Assembly: GCA_003053925.1 (NCBI GenBank)
Contig: QBKD01000001.1
Span: 1-64,000, forward strand
DNA length: 64,000 nt
Direction: 5' to 3'
From: Microbacteriaceae bacterium MWH-Ta3
Lineage (GTDB): Bacteria; Actinomycetota; Actinomycetes; Actinomycetales; Microbacteriaceae
A model generated the notes under the pieces. That model saw only the letters and a program-made list of their open reading frames with translations, did not search any database and was not told the DNA's origin. This document shows, one piece after another, positions 9,161 to 18,320 of this stretch; position 1 is the first letter of the stretch; every line of letters starts with the position of its first letter. Both the position numbers and the translations under genes were made by a program.

Positions 9161-10135
9161 ATGACAACGACTTTTGTGCGCCGTATGGCCCGTGTATCCG
9201 CACTTGCAGTGGCATCAGTACTGACTGCCGTAACTCTGACGAGCTGCACCGCCGCCGAAGAGTGTGCACCCACGATTGCAACCGACGGTGTTGCCTCGGT
9301 TGTCACGGCCACTGGCGCATTGGGCACCATGCCCACCCTCGATTTCCCTCAGCCCGTTGTGGCGGAAGCCCCCAGCCTTCACACGCTGACCGCGGGCACG
9401 GGCGACACCGTGCGCTTCGGTGACTATGTGGACTTTGAAGCGGTCGCCGTATTCGGCGCCGATGGCAGCCCCATGACCAGCACCGCGTACTACGCCGACC
9501 AGCACGAGCGCCTGTCGATTTCCGCCGAGGGCAGCCTGGTGGCCCAGTCCTTCCACTGCCAGACGGTGGGTTCGCGCGTTGTGCTCGTGGGATCAGTCCT
9601 CGATATTTTCGGTGATCTGTCGGCTAACGGCCTGGACAACGACGCCACCGTCGTCGTGGCCCTCGATGTGCTCGCGCGATACAGCCACAAGGCCGAGGGC
9701 GCGGCACAGCCCGCCCAAGACGGAATGCCCGCCGTTGTGTCGGCGCCCAACGGCGAACCCGGCATCACGCTTCCCAAGACCGCGGCACCCACCGAGTTGC
9801 GCGTTTCGACTCTGATTCAGGGCGAGGGCGATGTGGTGGCCGAGGGCGACACCATCGTGGCGCACTACACGGGCTTGCTGTGGGACACGGGAATCGTCTT
9901 TGATAGCTCGTGGGACCGTGATAAGCCCGCGAACCTCGTGGCACAAGATTTCACCACTCACGATGGCGCGGGCGTTGTTCCCGGCTTCGCTCAGGCCGTC
10001 ATCGGTCAGACGGTGGGATCACGCGTGCTTGTCGTCATTCCACCGGCACTGGGGTACCCCGAGGGCTCGTCACCTCAGTCGATTCCGTTCGGTTCGACCA
10101 TGGTGTTCGTTGTCGACATTCTGGGTATCGGCTAA
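9161..10135 (+). CDS. FKBP-type peptidyl-prolyl isomerase lipoprotein
   Basis: Extracytoplasmic prolyl isomerase anchored as a lipoprotein. The 324-residue precursor has an Arg-rich n-region, a hydrophobic stretch and the lipobox LTSC (lipidated Cys29). There are two FKBP-like halves: a degenerate one (about 70-175) and a canonical C-terminal one (about 210-324) with GDTIVAHYTG, FDSSW, VVPGFAQAVIGQTVGSR and the closing IPFGSTMVFVVDIL. The start ATG follows GAAGGA. In relatives this gene lies next to pafA/pafB; here it directly follows trmI. Needs Lgt and LspA, neither encoded in the window, and possibly the Lnt at 15595. Confidence 0.88.
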   Translation: MTTTFVRRMARVSALAVASVLTAVTLTSCTAAEECAPTIATDGVASVVTATGALGTMPTLDFPQPVVAEAPSLHTLTAGTGDTVRFGDYVDFEAVAVFGADGSPMTSTAYYADQHERLSISAEGSLVAQSFHCQTVGSRVVLVGSVLDIFGDLSANGLDNDATVVVALDVLARYSHKAEGAAQPAQDGMPAVVSAPNGEPGITLPKTAAPTELRVSTLIQGEGDVVAEGDTIVAHYTGLLWDTGIVFDSSWDRDKPANLVAQDFTTHDGAGVVPGFAQAVIGQTVGSRVLVVIPPALGYPEGSSPQSIPFGSTMVFVVDILGIG

Positions 10136-10193
10136 CACACCAGAAATGGTTCCCCACGCGGCGAGTGTCGCGAGGATTCTTCGTCGCACCCGT

Positions 10194-10199
10194 TAGCAT
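10194..10199 (+). promoter_or_regulatory. -10 box of a leaderless promoter for pafB
   Basis: TAGCAT sits six bases before the pafB ATG (10206), with no Shine-Dalgarno between. The spacing puts the transcription start at or next to the ATG. Confidence 0.6.
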
Positions 10200-10205
10200 G
10201 GGCAC

Positions 10206-11198
10206 ATGTCCGCCTCATCTTCCGACCAGTCGATTCGCTTAGACCGCGAGGTCAAGGCCGAGGAACGACTGCTGTGTTTACTGATGGCTCTGCTGTCCAC
10301 ACACCAGGGTCTGAGCAAAAAAGACATTTACGAAAATGTCCGTGGATATCGCGAACGGTTCCTGAACGAGGGCTCGTCGGAATCATTGGATCGACTGTTT
10401 GAGCGCGACAAAAAAGACTTGAAATCGCAGGGCGTGACGATCAGTGACAATGGAGCGGAAAATCCCGCCGATACTCGATATGTCATCGGCGCGGATGACT
10501 ACAACATGGCCGAATTCACGCCGACCGAAATTAACCTGCTGAACTCGGCGAGTGCCATCTGGCAGCGCAGCACGCTGTCCGACACCGCCCGCACAGTGTC
10601 GCGCCGAGTCGCGGCGTTGGGTGTCGATGCCGCCGACGAATTCTTCGGTTTCGCGCCTCGAGTCACCACCCATGACCGTGCCTTTGCACCGTTGTCGCGT
10701 GCACTCGAATCCGGTAACGCGGTGACCTTCGACTATCTGAAGGCCGGAGCTCACGCGGCCGAATCCCGCGCGATTTCGCCGCTCGCGTTGGTGCAATACC
10801 ACGGCCATTGGATGGTCAACGGGTGGGATCATGCGCGCAACGCCGAGCGCAACTTTTTGCTGGCGCGAATCGTCAGCGACGTAACGAAGGTGCGGGGATC
10901 TGCGCAACGCACGCCGGAAGCGAACCACGAATCCACCGTCATTGCGCACCTCGACGAGCTGTGGGATTCACTCACCGCAACGGTCACGGTAGCACCCGGT
11001 TCCGAGGCGGACATTGTTCTGCGCAACCGCCAGGACACCACCGCGAGCGAGACGGGTATGGTCATCCATTACTTCGATGAAGCGGTGCTGGCCGATGAAC
11101 TGTGTGCCTTCGGCCCCGATGTGCGTGTCGAAGAACCGGCCTCGTTACGATCCGCCGTCATCGATCGCCTGAAGCGCTTGGAGGCAGACCATGGCTAG
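10206..11198 (+). CDS. pafB: WYL-domain transcriptional regulator PafB
   Basis: Half of the PafBC activator, which in mycobacteria turns on the LexA-independent DNA-damage response. The 330-residue protein has an N-terminal winged helix (about 15-100), a WYL domain in the middle (about 145-235, with WMVNGWDHARNAERNFLLARI) and a C-terminal extension. It overlaps pafC by 8 bp, so the two subunits should be made together. Despite the name it is not part of pupylation, which may explain why it persists here without a pup locus. Leaderless start expected. Confidence 0.9.
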   Translation: MSASSSDQSIRLDREVKAEERLLCLLMALLSTHQGLSKKDIYENVRGYRERFLNEGSSESLDRLFERDKKDLKSQGVTISDNGAENPADTRYVIGADDYNMAEFTPTEINLLNSASAIWQRSTLSDTARTVSRRVAALGVDAADEFFGFAPRVTTHDRAFAPLSRALESGNAVTFDYLKAGAHAAESRAISPLALVQYHGHWMVNGWDHARNAERNFLLARIVSDVTKVRGSAQRTPEANHESTVIAHLDELWDSLTATVTVAPGSEADIVLRNRQDTTASETGMVIHYFDEAVLADELCAFGPDVRVEEPASLRSAVIDRLKRLEADHG

Positions 11199-12174
11199 AT
11201 TGCCCGGGGATTCGGCCCTCGACCGACTGGAGTTGTTCACCTGGACCGCCGCGTATTTGTTCCAGAACGGTGGCCAGATTTCGGTTCAGGAAGCGGCCGA
11301 CGCATTCGGCACAACGCCGCAAAAGGTCATCGACGCCATCACCATCATTGGCTGCGCCGGTGCGATGGGCGAAGCATCACGCGGACTTGACCACGACATC
11401 TTCGATATCGACTGGGATTTGCTGCACACGGACGGAATCATTCAGGTCGTTGTGGCCGATGTCATGACCAAGCCGGTGCAATTTTCCGCTCGCCAGCGCG
11501 CGATGCTGTTGACGGGACTGCGCATGTTGGGCAAGCACCCGCGATTCGCCGCCCTACCTGAATTCCACAGCGTGATGGACAAACTGGGCGGCGTCGTGGA
11601 CGAACCCGAGGCCGTCGGTCTGGGCGTGACGGTGTCGTTGTCGTCGCCCGCTGCACAACTTTTGGCCGAGGCACAGGGGCTTAATCGGGTGAAGTTCGAC
11701 TACGTCAACCGTGCGGGTGGTTCGTCCACCCGTGAACTGGACCCCTACTTTTTGCATTCCGAAGACGACAATGTGTACGTCAAGGGTTGGTGCTACAAAT
11801 CGAACGAGGTTCGCACCTTCGACGTGTCGCGGATTACCAACCTGCACATTTTGACCGCTCCTGTCGATGACACACTGGTCAGCCCTTTCAATCTGAGCCC
11901 CGAACTGTTTGTCGCCACCGATAACGACGTGGTCGCTACGCTCGAGCTTCCAGAATCGGCAGTACCCCTGATTGCCGACTTTATTCCCGCCGGTGAACAG
12001 GTGGCAATCACGGGGGATACCGCACGAGTGCGAATCCCGTTCGTGCATGTGGGGCGTCTCGTGCGATTGGTTATGGGCCTGCCGGGTGTCGTGCGCATTG
12101 TCGATAACACCGAGGCACAGTCCGAGGTTCGGGCGCGGGCGCGCGCGGCGCTAGCGCGCTACGACGCGGCGTAA
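11191..12174 (+). CDS. pafC: WYL-domain transcriptional regulator PafC
   Basis: Partner of PafB in the heteromeric DNA-damage regulator. The 327-residue product has an N-terminal helix-turn-helix (about 10-70), a WYL domain (about 160-230, including DDNVYVKGWCYKSNEVRTFDVSRI split over two strands) and a C-terminal domain. The ATG at 11191 lies inside the pafB 3' end. tatA follows 42 bp later behind its own ribosome binding site, the gene order found in other actinobacteria. Confidence 0.9.
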   Translation: MARLPGDSALDRLELFTWTAAYLFQNGGQISVQEAADAFGTTPQKVIDAITIIGCAGAMGEASRGLDHDIFDIDWDLLHTDGIIQVVVADVMTKPVQFSARQRAMLLTGLRMLGKHPRFAALPEFHSVMDKLGGVVDEPEAVGLGVTVSLSSPAAQLLAEAQGLNRVKFDYVNRAGGSSTRELDPYFLHSEDDNVYVKGWCYKSNEVRTFDVSRITNLHILTAPVDDTLVSPFNLSPELFVATDNDVVATLELPESAVPLIADFIPAGEQVAITGDTARVRIPFVHVGRLVRLVMGLPGVVRIVDNTEAQSEVRARARAALARYDAA

Positions 12175-12216
12175 TTTGTCACGTAGACTGAGATTCTTAG
12201 GGCAAAGGAGTCGCAC

Positions 12217-12411
12217 ATGTTGGCAAACCTCAACGGTTGGCACGCAGTCATCATTCTCGTCATCATTTTGTTGATTTTCGGTGCACCCAAGCTTCCGGGA
12301 TTGGCCAAGAGCCTCGGGCAGTCGCTCAAGATCTTCAAGAGTGAAATCAAGTCCGCCGAGACCCCCGAGGTCGAAGAATCCGATTCGTCGGATAAGCCCG
12401 CCAAGAAGTAA
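12217..12411 (+). CDS. tatA: Sec-independent translocase subunit TatA
   Basis: Pore-forming subunit of the twin-arginine system. The 64-residue protein has the standard layout: one N-terminal membrane helix (about 6-24), the FGAPKLPGLAKSLG hinge and amphipathic helix, then an acidic/Lys tail. AAAGGAG lies seven bases before the ATG. tatC starts two bases after its stop. In this window QcrA, the Rieske protein, is a likely Tat substrate class. Confidence 0.95.
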   Translation: MLANLNGWHAVIILVIILLIFGAPKLPGLAKSLGQSLKIFKSEIKSAETPEVEESDSSDKPAKK

Positions 12412-12413
12412 TC

Positions 12414-13193
12414 ATGGCGCGTACGCGCAATCCCGAGGGGCGTATGTCTCTGGGTGAGCACCTTGTGGAGTTCCGCAAACGTTTGTTCAGTGCTGCCCTC
12501 GCAATCGCCGCCGGCGCAATCGGCGGTTTCCTTTTGTCGGATCTGGTGTGGGCCGCGATAGCCGAACCGATTTTGGCGATCGGTGAACGCAGCGGCCGCC
12601 TTGCCGAAATCAACTACACATCCATCACCGAGGCGTTCGACACCAAGATCGCCATATCTCTGACGGTGGGAATCATCATCACGAGCCCGGTCTGGCTCTA
12701 TCAAATTTGGGCGTTTATTGTGCCCGCTTTGGTACGCAAAGAGAAGGTGTATGCCGTCTCGTTTTTTGCCGCGGCGGTACCGCTGTTCCTGGCAGGCTGT
12801 GCGGCCGGCTGGTGGGTATTTCCGCACGTTGTCGAGCTGATGGTGAGTTTCGCCCCCGCCGAATCCACCACACTGCTGACGGCCAAGTACTACCTGGATT
12901 TCACCATCAAATTCATTCTGGCCATTGGCGTGGGCTTCGTGCTGCCCGTGTTCCTGGTGCTTCTTAATTTCGTCGGCGTTCTGAGCGCACGGGCCATCCT
13001 GAAGGGATGGCGCTGGGCGATCCTGTCGATTACCGTGTTCACCGCGATGGCGACGCCGGCGGCCGACGTGCTCTCGATGTTTGTCTTGGCAGTCCCCATG
13101 GTGGCGTTGTACTACTTGGCCGCACTCATTGCCGTCATTCATGACAAGCGTGTGGCCAAGAAACAGGCCGCACTGCTGGGAGACCTCGCGTGA
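12414..13193 (+). CDS. tatC: Sec-independent translocase subunit TatC
   Basis: Twin-arginine signal receptor, 259 residues with six membrane helices. The N-terminal MSLGEHLVEFRKRL segment and the conserved Glu-containing first loop (ITEAFDTKIAISLTVG) are typical. It overlaps helY by 4 bp (GTGA), so expression is coupled to the helicase gene; tatA-tatC-helY is a conserved actinobacterial order. Confidence 0.95.
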   Translation: MARTRNPEGRMSLGEHLVEFRKRLFSAALAIAAGAIGGFLLSDLVWAAIAEPILAIGERSGRLAEINYTSITEAFDTKIAISLTVGIIITSPVWLYQIWAFIVPALVRKEKVYAVSFFAAAVPLFLAGCAAGWWVFPHVVELMVSFAPAESTTLLTAKYYLDFTIKFILAIGVGFVLPVFLVLLNFVGVLSARAILKGWRWAILSITVFTAMATPAADVLSMFVLAVPMVALYYLAALIAVIHDKRVAKKQAALLGDLA

Positions 13194-15586
13194 CCGACGA
13201 TCAACCCTCACCCGCGGAACGATTTGCGGCGGCCAAGGCAAAAAACGCGCATCCGCACCTCAGCGCCTTTCGTGATGCACAGAAGTTCGATCTCGACGCA
13301 TTCCAGATAGCGGCGTGCGAGGTGCTGGAAGAGGGCCGCAGCGTGCTGGTGGCCGCACCGACCGGCGCGGGCAAGACCATCATCGCCGAATTCGCGGTGT
13401 ATTTGTCGCAGGTTACTCATGCGGGTAAAACTTTCTACACAACGCCCATGAAGGCGCTGTCGAATCAAAAATTCAACGAACTTGTTGCCGAATACGGTGC
13501 CGAAAGCGTGGGACTCCTGACGGGTGATACCTCGGTGAACCCCAACGCGCGTATCGTCGTCATGACCACCGAGGTACTGCGCAACATGCTGTACGCGGGA
13601 AGCGGCGCACTAACCGATCTGCACTTCGTCATTTTGGACGAGGTGCACTTCCTGGCCGACAAGTTCCGCGGGCCGGTGTGGGAAGAAGTCATCCTGCACC
13701 TTCCGCCCAGCGTCACCATCGTGTCACTCAGTGCGACGGTGTCGAATGCCGAGGAATTCGGTGACTGGTTGCAGGCCGTTCGAGGCTCGACCGATGTCAT
13801 CGTCAGTGAAGACCGCCCCGTGCCCTTGTATCAGCACGTGTATTCGGGCGGTAACCTCACCGACCTGTTTGAGCAGGGGGGCGAATGGGCCAACCCGCCG
13901 CGAATCAATCACGACGTGATTCGGCTCGGCCATTCCAACGGTCCGCGCCGCGGGGGACAGTTCCACCGCGAGCGCCGCAGCGGCCCCGTCGACATAGTGT
14001 GGACGCTGCACCAGGAGGGTTTGCTGCCCGCCATTTACTTCATTTTCTCGCGCGTGGGATGCGATCGCGCCGTCGATGACATGTTGTACGCGGGTGCCGA
14101 ACTGACCACCCCCGACGAGCGCGCGGAAATTCGCCGGGTGATCGACGAGCGCACCGCACATCTGCACTCGGAAGACCTGGCCTCGTTGGGGTTTGCCGAA
14201 TGGGAAGAGGCGCTGCTGTGTGGAGTTGCGGCTCACCATGCCGGGCTCATTCCCGTGTTCAAGGAAACCGTCGAACACCTGTTCCGTCGTAAGTTGGTGA
14301 AGGTGGTGTTTGCCACCGACACCCTGGCGTTGGGCATCAATATGCCCGCCCGCAGCGTGGTGTTGGACAAGCTGGAGAAATTCAATGGCGAGGCACGCGT
14401 TCCGATCACCGCGGGTGAATACACGCAGCTCACAGGTCGCGCCGGGCGACGCGGAATCGACACCGAAGGTCACGCGGTGATTGTGTGGCGTTCGGGGATG
14501 AACCCGCATGCCTTGGGCGCGTTGGCCTCCCGCCGGTCGTACCCGCTGTATTCGTCGTTCAAGCCCACGTACAACATGGCCGTCAATCTGATTGAACGAT
14601 ATGGTCGCCAGGTTGCGCGCGAGATCCTCGAAGAATCTCTTGCGCAATTCCAGGCCGACCGAGCTGTCGTCACGCTGGCACACGACGTCAAAAAGAATCA
14701 AGCGGCGCTGGGCGAATACGAAACGGCGATGGAATGTCATCTGGGCGACTTCGCCAGCTATTCGTCGATTCGCCGGGAACTGTCGGACCTTGAACGCAAG
14801 GACAACCAGGCCGGACCGGGACCCGTGTCCGTGCGCCAGAAGCGCCTGGCACACATCGAGAAGCTGCGCGCCTCGTTGCGCAAGCATTCCTGCCATGCGT
14901 GCCCCGACCGTGAAAAGCATGCGCGCTGGGCCGAACGGTATTGGCGACTACGCAAGCAAATCGATTCCGCCACCCGCCAAATCGAGGGCAAAACCGGTGC
15001 AATTGCCGTGATTTTCGACCGAGTGTGCCGCGTTCTGACCGAATTGAAGTATGTCGAGGAAGATAAGGGCGAACTGTTTGTCACCGAGGCCGGCGCAAAT
15101 CTTCGCCGAATCTATGGCGAACGTGATCTGCTGATTGCCGAATGTCTGCGCAAGGGAATTTGGGACGACCTATCGCCCGACATGCTGGTGGCGGCAATTT
15201 CGTGTGTCGTGTACGAGGCACGACGCGAGGAAGAGAACTGGCAGATGGGCCGCCTGCCCAAGGGCATGTTCCCCGATGTCCTGACCGCAATGGAAAATGC
15301 CTGGGACCACCTGACCGATCTGGAGGATTCGGCAAACCTGCCCGGAACCCCGGCACTGGCAACGGGACTGGCACTGGGCATGCAGCGGTGGGCTAAGGGC
15401 CAGCGCCTAGATTCGGTATTGCGGGAATGCAATCTTGCCGGTGGCGATTTTGTGCGCTGGACCAAACAAATCATTGATGCACTGGACCAGATTGCGAAGG
15501 TTCGCGCCGATGGAGTGGGGGACACCGCACGTACCGCCATCACCCAGATTCGACGCGGCATTGTTGCCGATTCGGCCACCCTGTAG
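13190..15586 (+). CDS. helY: superfamily 2 Ski2/Mtr4-like RNA helicase
   Basis: ATP-dependent helicase of 798 residues related to Mtr4/Ski2, presumed to act in RNA turnover. Motifs: Q-motif region DAFQ, Walker A APTGAGKT (56-63), DEVH (150-153), SLSATVSN, and motif VI QLTGRAGRRGID in the second RecA domain, followed by the helical region ending in the conserved DSH-type C-terminus. A Cys pair, CHACPDREKH, lies in the central helical insert. The GTG start overlaps tatC. Length is somewhat below the roughly 900 residues of mycobacterial HelY. Confidence 0.92.
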   Translation: MTDDQPSPAERFAAAKAKNAHPHLSAFRDAQKFDLDAFQIAACEVLEEGRSVLVAAPTGAGKTIIAEFAVYLSQVTHAGKTFYTTPMKALSNQKFNELVAEYGAESVGLLTGDTSVNPNARIVVMTTEVLRNMLYAGSGALTDLHFVILDEVHFLADKFRGPVWEEVILHLPPSVTIVSLSATVSNAEEFGDWLQAVRGSTDVIVSEDRPVPLYQHVYSGGNLTDLFEQGGEWANPPRINHDVIRLGHSNGPRRGGQFHRERRSGPVDIVWTLHQEGLLPAIYFIFSRVGCDRAVDDMLYAGAELTTPDERAEIRRVIDERTAHLHSEDLASLGFAEWEEALLCGVAAHHAGLIPVFKETVEHLFRRKLVKVVFATDTLALGINMPARSVVLDKLEKFNGEARVPITAGEYTQLTGRAGRRGIDTEGHAVIVWRSGMNPHALGALASRRSYPLYSSFKPTYNMAVNLIERYGRQVAREILEESLAQFQADRAVVTLAHDVKKNQAALGEYETAMECHLGDFASYSSIRRELSDLERKDNQAGPGPVSVRQKRLAHIEKLRASLRKHSCHACPDREKHARWAERYWRLRKQIDSATRQIEGKTGAIAVIFDRVCRVLTELKYVEEDKGELFVTEAGANLRRIYGERDLLIAECLRKGIWDDLSPDMLVAAISCVVYEARREEENWQMGRLPKGMFPDVLTAMENAWDHLTDLEDSANLPGTPALATGLALGMQRWAKGQRLDSVLRECNLAGGDFVRWTKQIIDALDQIAKVRADGVGDTARTAITQIRRGIVADSATL

Positions 15587-15594
15587 GCACTCTC

Positions 15595-17136
15595 ATGTCC
15601 GTATTTCCGCGCACTCTGGCTACTGCACTTCCGCAGGGCGTCGCGGGTGCGTGGCTGATGTCACAGTCGTTCCCCGAGCCCGGGATTTATCCGCTGATGT
15701 TCGTCGGTTTGGCCTTGGTGATTCCGGCATTCCGACGCTTGCATCTGTTGGATGCACTTGCACTGGGGTCTGTCGTGGGCTTCATTTATTACGGATTCCT
15801 GGCCGACTGGACGACCGTGTATTTGGGCTTTTTGCCCTGGTTTGGATTGGTGGGCGTACAGGCCATACTCGTTGCCGTCGGCGGTGTGATGTTGACGGCG
15901 GCATGGCGCATGGGCGATGGACAGCGGCCTCGTCGAACATTCCCACTGTTTGATGAACATCCCGCCACCATGCGAATGCGGATAGTGACCGCACTGTTGG
16001 TGTCGGCCGCATGGACGTCGCGCGAAGCGATCGCGGCAGTCTGGCCATTCGGCGGTTTTGCGTGGGGCCGAGTCATACACTCGCAAGCCGACAGCGTCCT
16101 GGGCCACCTCGTGACGTGGTGGGGAACCTCGGGAGCCGGCTTCCTGGTTGTGGCTGTTGTGACATATGCGGTCTTAGTGCTGACGGAACGACCGGATTAC
16201 GATTCGGGCCGCGCCGACTTAATTCCCGCGCTGGTCGCCCTGCTTGTGTGTGTTCCGCTCGCCGCGCCCTTCGCGGTGGGCACGGGTGACACCATCCGAG
16301 TGATGGCGGTACAGGGCAACAGCAATTCGGCGCTGTTTGCCGACCGACAGCCCGGCGAAAGCATTACCGATCACTACACCGCAATGAAAGATGTGCTGGA
16401 CGAAGACGTCGATGTGGTGGTGTGGCCCGAAAATGCCGCCGATGTCAGTCCGTTGTCCAACGACGATGCGTACGAACTCATTGACCACATCGCGCGCAGC
16501 GTGGATGCGCCGTTCGTATTTGGAACCATCACCTGGGAAGGCGACGAGTCCTTCAACTCGGTGTTGCAGTGGCAGGCCGGGGTCGGGCCCGTCGACCAAT
16601 ACGACAAAATTCATCCCGTGCCGTTTGCCGAATACCTTCCGGCTCGGGAATTCTTTTACCCCCTGGCGCCCCACATGTTCGACATGGTGCCGCGCGACTA
16701 TTCCTTTGGCACGCGTGACACGGTATTCGACATCGACGGCGTGACCGCCGGTGTGAACATTTGCTACGACATCGTTGACGATTCAATATTCCGGTCCATG
16801 GTGGCCAGTGGCGCCGAGGTAATCCTCGCGCCCACGAATAATGCCGATTTTGGTCGCAGTGAACAGAGCATTCAGCAGTTGGGGATTGCGCGGATTCGTG
16901 CGATGGAAACGGGACGCGCCGTGGTGAACACCTCGACCGTCGGCGTAAGCGCCATCATCGGACCCGACGGACGCGACATCGCGCGACTCGAACCGTTCAC
17001 GAAGGGCGTCATGATCGCCGACGTACCGTTGTCCACGGTGATTACGCCCGCGATGATCGTGGGTTACCCGCTGGAACAGGCCATCATTCTGTTGGGAATC
17101 GCACCGTTATTTGTTCGGAATCGTCGCAATGCCTGA
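15595..17136 (+). CDS. lnt: apolipoprotein N-acyltransferase
   Basis: Adds the third acyl chain to lipoproteins after signal peptide cleavage. The 513-residue protein has about seven N-terminal membrane helices and a nitrilase-like domain from about 230. The catalytic triad is in place: Glu279 in VWPENAAD, Lys338 in YDKIHPVPFAEY and Cys390 in NICYDIV. In mycobacteria the enzyme is fused to Ppm1; here the two are separate genes overlapping by 8 bp. Lipoprotein substrates in this window include the FKBP and CtaC. Confidence 0.92.
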   Translation: MSVFPRTLATALPQGVAGAWLMSQSFPEPGIYPLMFVGLALVIPAFRRLHLLDALALGSVVGFIYYGFLADWTTVYLGFLPWFGLVGVQAILVAVGGVMLTAAWRMGDGQRPRRTFPLFDEHPATMRMRIVTALLVSAAWTSREAIAAVWPFGGFAWGRVIHSQADSVLGHLVTWWGTSGAGFLVVAVVTYAVLVLTERPDYDSGRADLIPALVALLVCVPLAAPFAVGTGDTIRVMAVQGNSNSALFADRQPGESITDHYTAMKDVLDEDVDVVVWPENAADVSPLSNDDAYELIDHIARSVDAPFVFGTITWEGDESFNSVLQWQAGVGPVDQYDKIHPVPFAEYLPAREFFYPLAPHMFDMVPRDYSFGTRDTVFDIDGVTAGVNICYDIVDDSIFRSMVASGAEVILAPTNNADFGRSEQSIQQLGIARIRAMETGRAVVNTSTVGVSAIIGPDGRDIARLEPFTKGVMIADVPLSTVITPAMIVGYPLEQAIILLGIAPLFVRNRRNA

Positions 17137-17857
17137 GCTCGTGGTCGTTGTGCCCACCTATAACGAGGCGACGAACCTCGATTCGATTATCGGTCGAATT
17201 CGGGCGGCTGTACCCGACGCCACCGTCTTGGTCGTGGACGATGCCTCGCCCGACGGCACGGGTGCGCTGGCCGATGCGTGGGCAGCACGGGACGATCACG
17301 TTCAGTGCTTGCACCGCGCGGGCAAAGACGGACTGGGTGTGGCGTATCGCGACGGTTTTCAGTGGGCCCGGAATCGAGGCGCCACCTGGGTAGCGCAAAT
17401 CGATGCCGACGGATCCCACAATCCCAACGACCTTGTTGCACTGTGCGACATTGCCCGAACCACCGGTGCGGCACTGGTGTTGGGGTCGCGCTGGGTCGCC
17501 GGTGGCGCAATTTCCGGGTGGTCCCGTATTCGCGAAGCAATTTCCCGCACGGGTAACAGCTATTCCCGCATGATGCTGAAATCACAGATTCACGATTTGA
17601 CCGCGGGTTTTCGTGTGATCCGCACGGATATTCTGCGGGATATCGATATCGACCGAGTGGCCAGCAGTGGCTATTGCTTTCAGGTCGAAGTGGCGCATCG
17701 AATCGAGTCGCACGGCGCGTTAATCGTCGAACACCCCATCACGTTCACCGAACGCGCCTCGGGTGTATCGAAGATGCACGCCGGGATCGTTGTGGAGGCC
17801 CTGCTGAGGGTGACCGTGTGGGGTGTTCAACGGTGGCTTAATCGCCGAGGCAATTAG
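17129..17857 (+). CDS. polyprenol monophosphomannose synthase (GT2 family)
   Basis: Transfers mannose from GDP-mannose to polyprenyl phosphate, the donor for mannosylated glycolipids and proteins. The 242-residue GT2 protein has VVVPTYNEATNL at the N-terminus, VVDDASPDGTG, and the metal-binding QIDADGSHNP. It has no C-terminal membrane domain; the partner membrane domain is the adjacent Lnt in actinobacteria. The start is the ATG at 17129 inside lnt. Its stop overlaps the rbpA stop region on the other strand by 4 bp. A general dolichol-phosphate sugar transferase is the broader call. Confidence 0.88.
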   Translation: MPELVVVVPTYNEATNLDSIIGRIRAAVPDATVLVVDDASPDGTGALADAWAARDDHVQCLHRAGKDGLGVAYRDGFQWARNRGATWVAQIDADGSHNPNDLVALCDIARTTGAALVLGSRWVAGGAISGWSRIREAISRTGNSYSRMMLKSQIHDLTAGFRVIRTDILRDIDIDRVASSGYCFQVEVAHRIESHGALIVEHPITFTERASGVSKMHAGIVVEALLRVTVWGVQRWLNRRGN

Positions 17858-18243
17858 GCCGTTTTCTTCAATCCGCTGGTGGATTCGCCGCGACTTTCTC
17901 GCAAAATCGCGATACGATCGGCCAACAGAATTTCGAGCTCCTCGACGGAACGACGCTTCATCAGCTGTTCCCAGTGGGTGACCGTCGGGGGAGTGGGGGC
18001 GGGGGCATTGGGGTCAATTCCCTTGACTGGCTTGCCCTTGGCATCTAAACGACGCCCAACCTGACCGGTATGAGGCGATACCCATTCGAACGGCAGTTCA
18101 GCATCGGCGCCAAACGGAACAGTAAATTCCTCGCCGGCTTCCGTGCGATAGGTGGCAATCGTCCGTGGGGCGAATTCAACGCCCTCTTCACTTTCGAAAC
18201 TCAAACGCCCCAGGGTGTGCCCGCGTAAACGCTTTTCGCTCAT
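17854..18243 (-). CDS. rbpA: RNA polymerase-binding protein RbpA
   Basis: Actinobacterial transcription factor that binds RNA polymerase and the principal sigma factor and stabilises open promoter complexes. The 129-residue product has the LRGHTLGRLSFESEEGVEF N-terminus, a basic ATYRTEAGEEFTVPF core domain and the sigma-interaction helix HWEQLMKRRSVEELEILL. The start is ATG 18243 with GAGGAG ten bases upstream; the frame stays open further upstream without good signals. A Pro/Ala-rich linker makes it slightly longer than the mycobacterial protein. Confidence 0.92.
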   Translation of the reverse strand: MSEKRLRGHTLGRLSFESEEGVEFAPRTIATYRTEAGEEFTVPFGADAELPFEWVSPHTGQVGRRLDAKGKPVKGIDPNAPAPTPPTVTHWEQLMKRRSVEELEILLADRIAILRESRGESTSGLKKTA

Positions 18244-18320
18244 TGCTTTCTCCTCTCGGCTTGTGGCCTTTGAGAACATAGTTCGCGACAACCCTGAGAA
18301 ATTCCCCAGAAAACCCTCAA

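Noticed and set aside
13724-14920. A 398-codon open frame antisense to helY
   Set aside because: It overlaps helicase motifs on the other strand and looks like codon-bias shadow.
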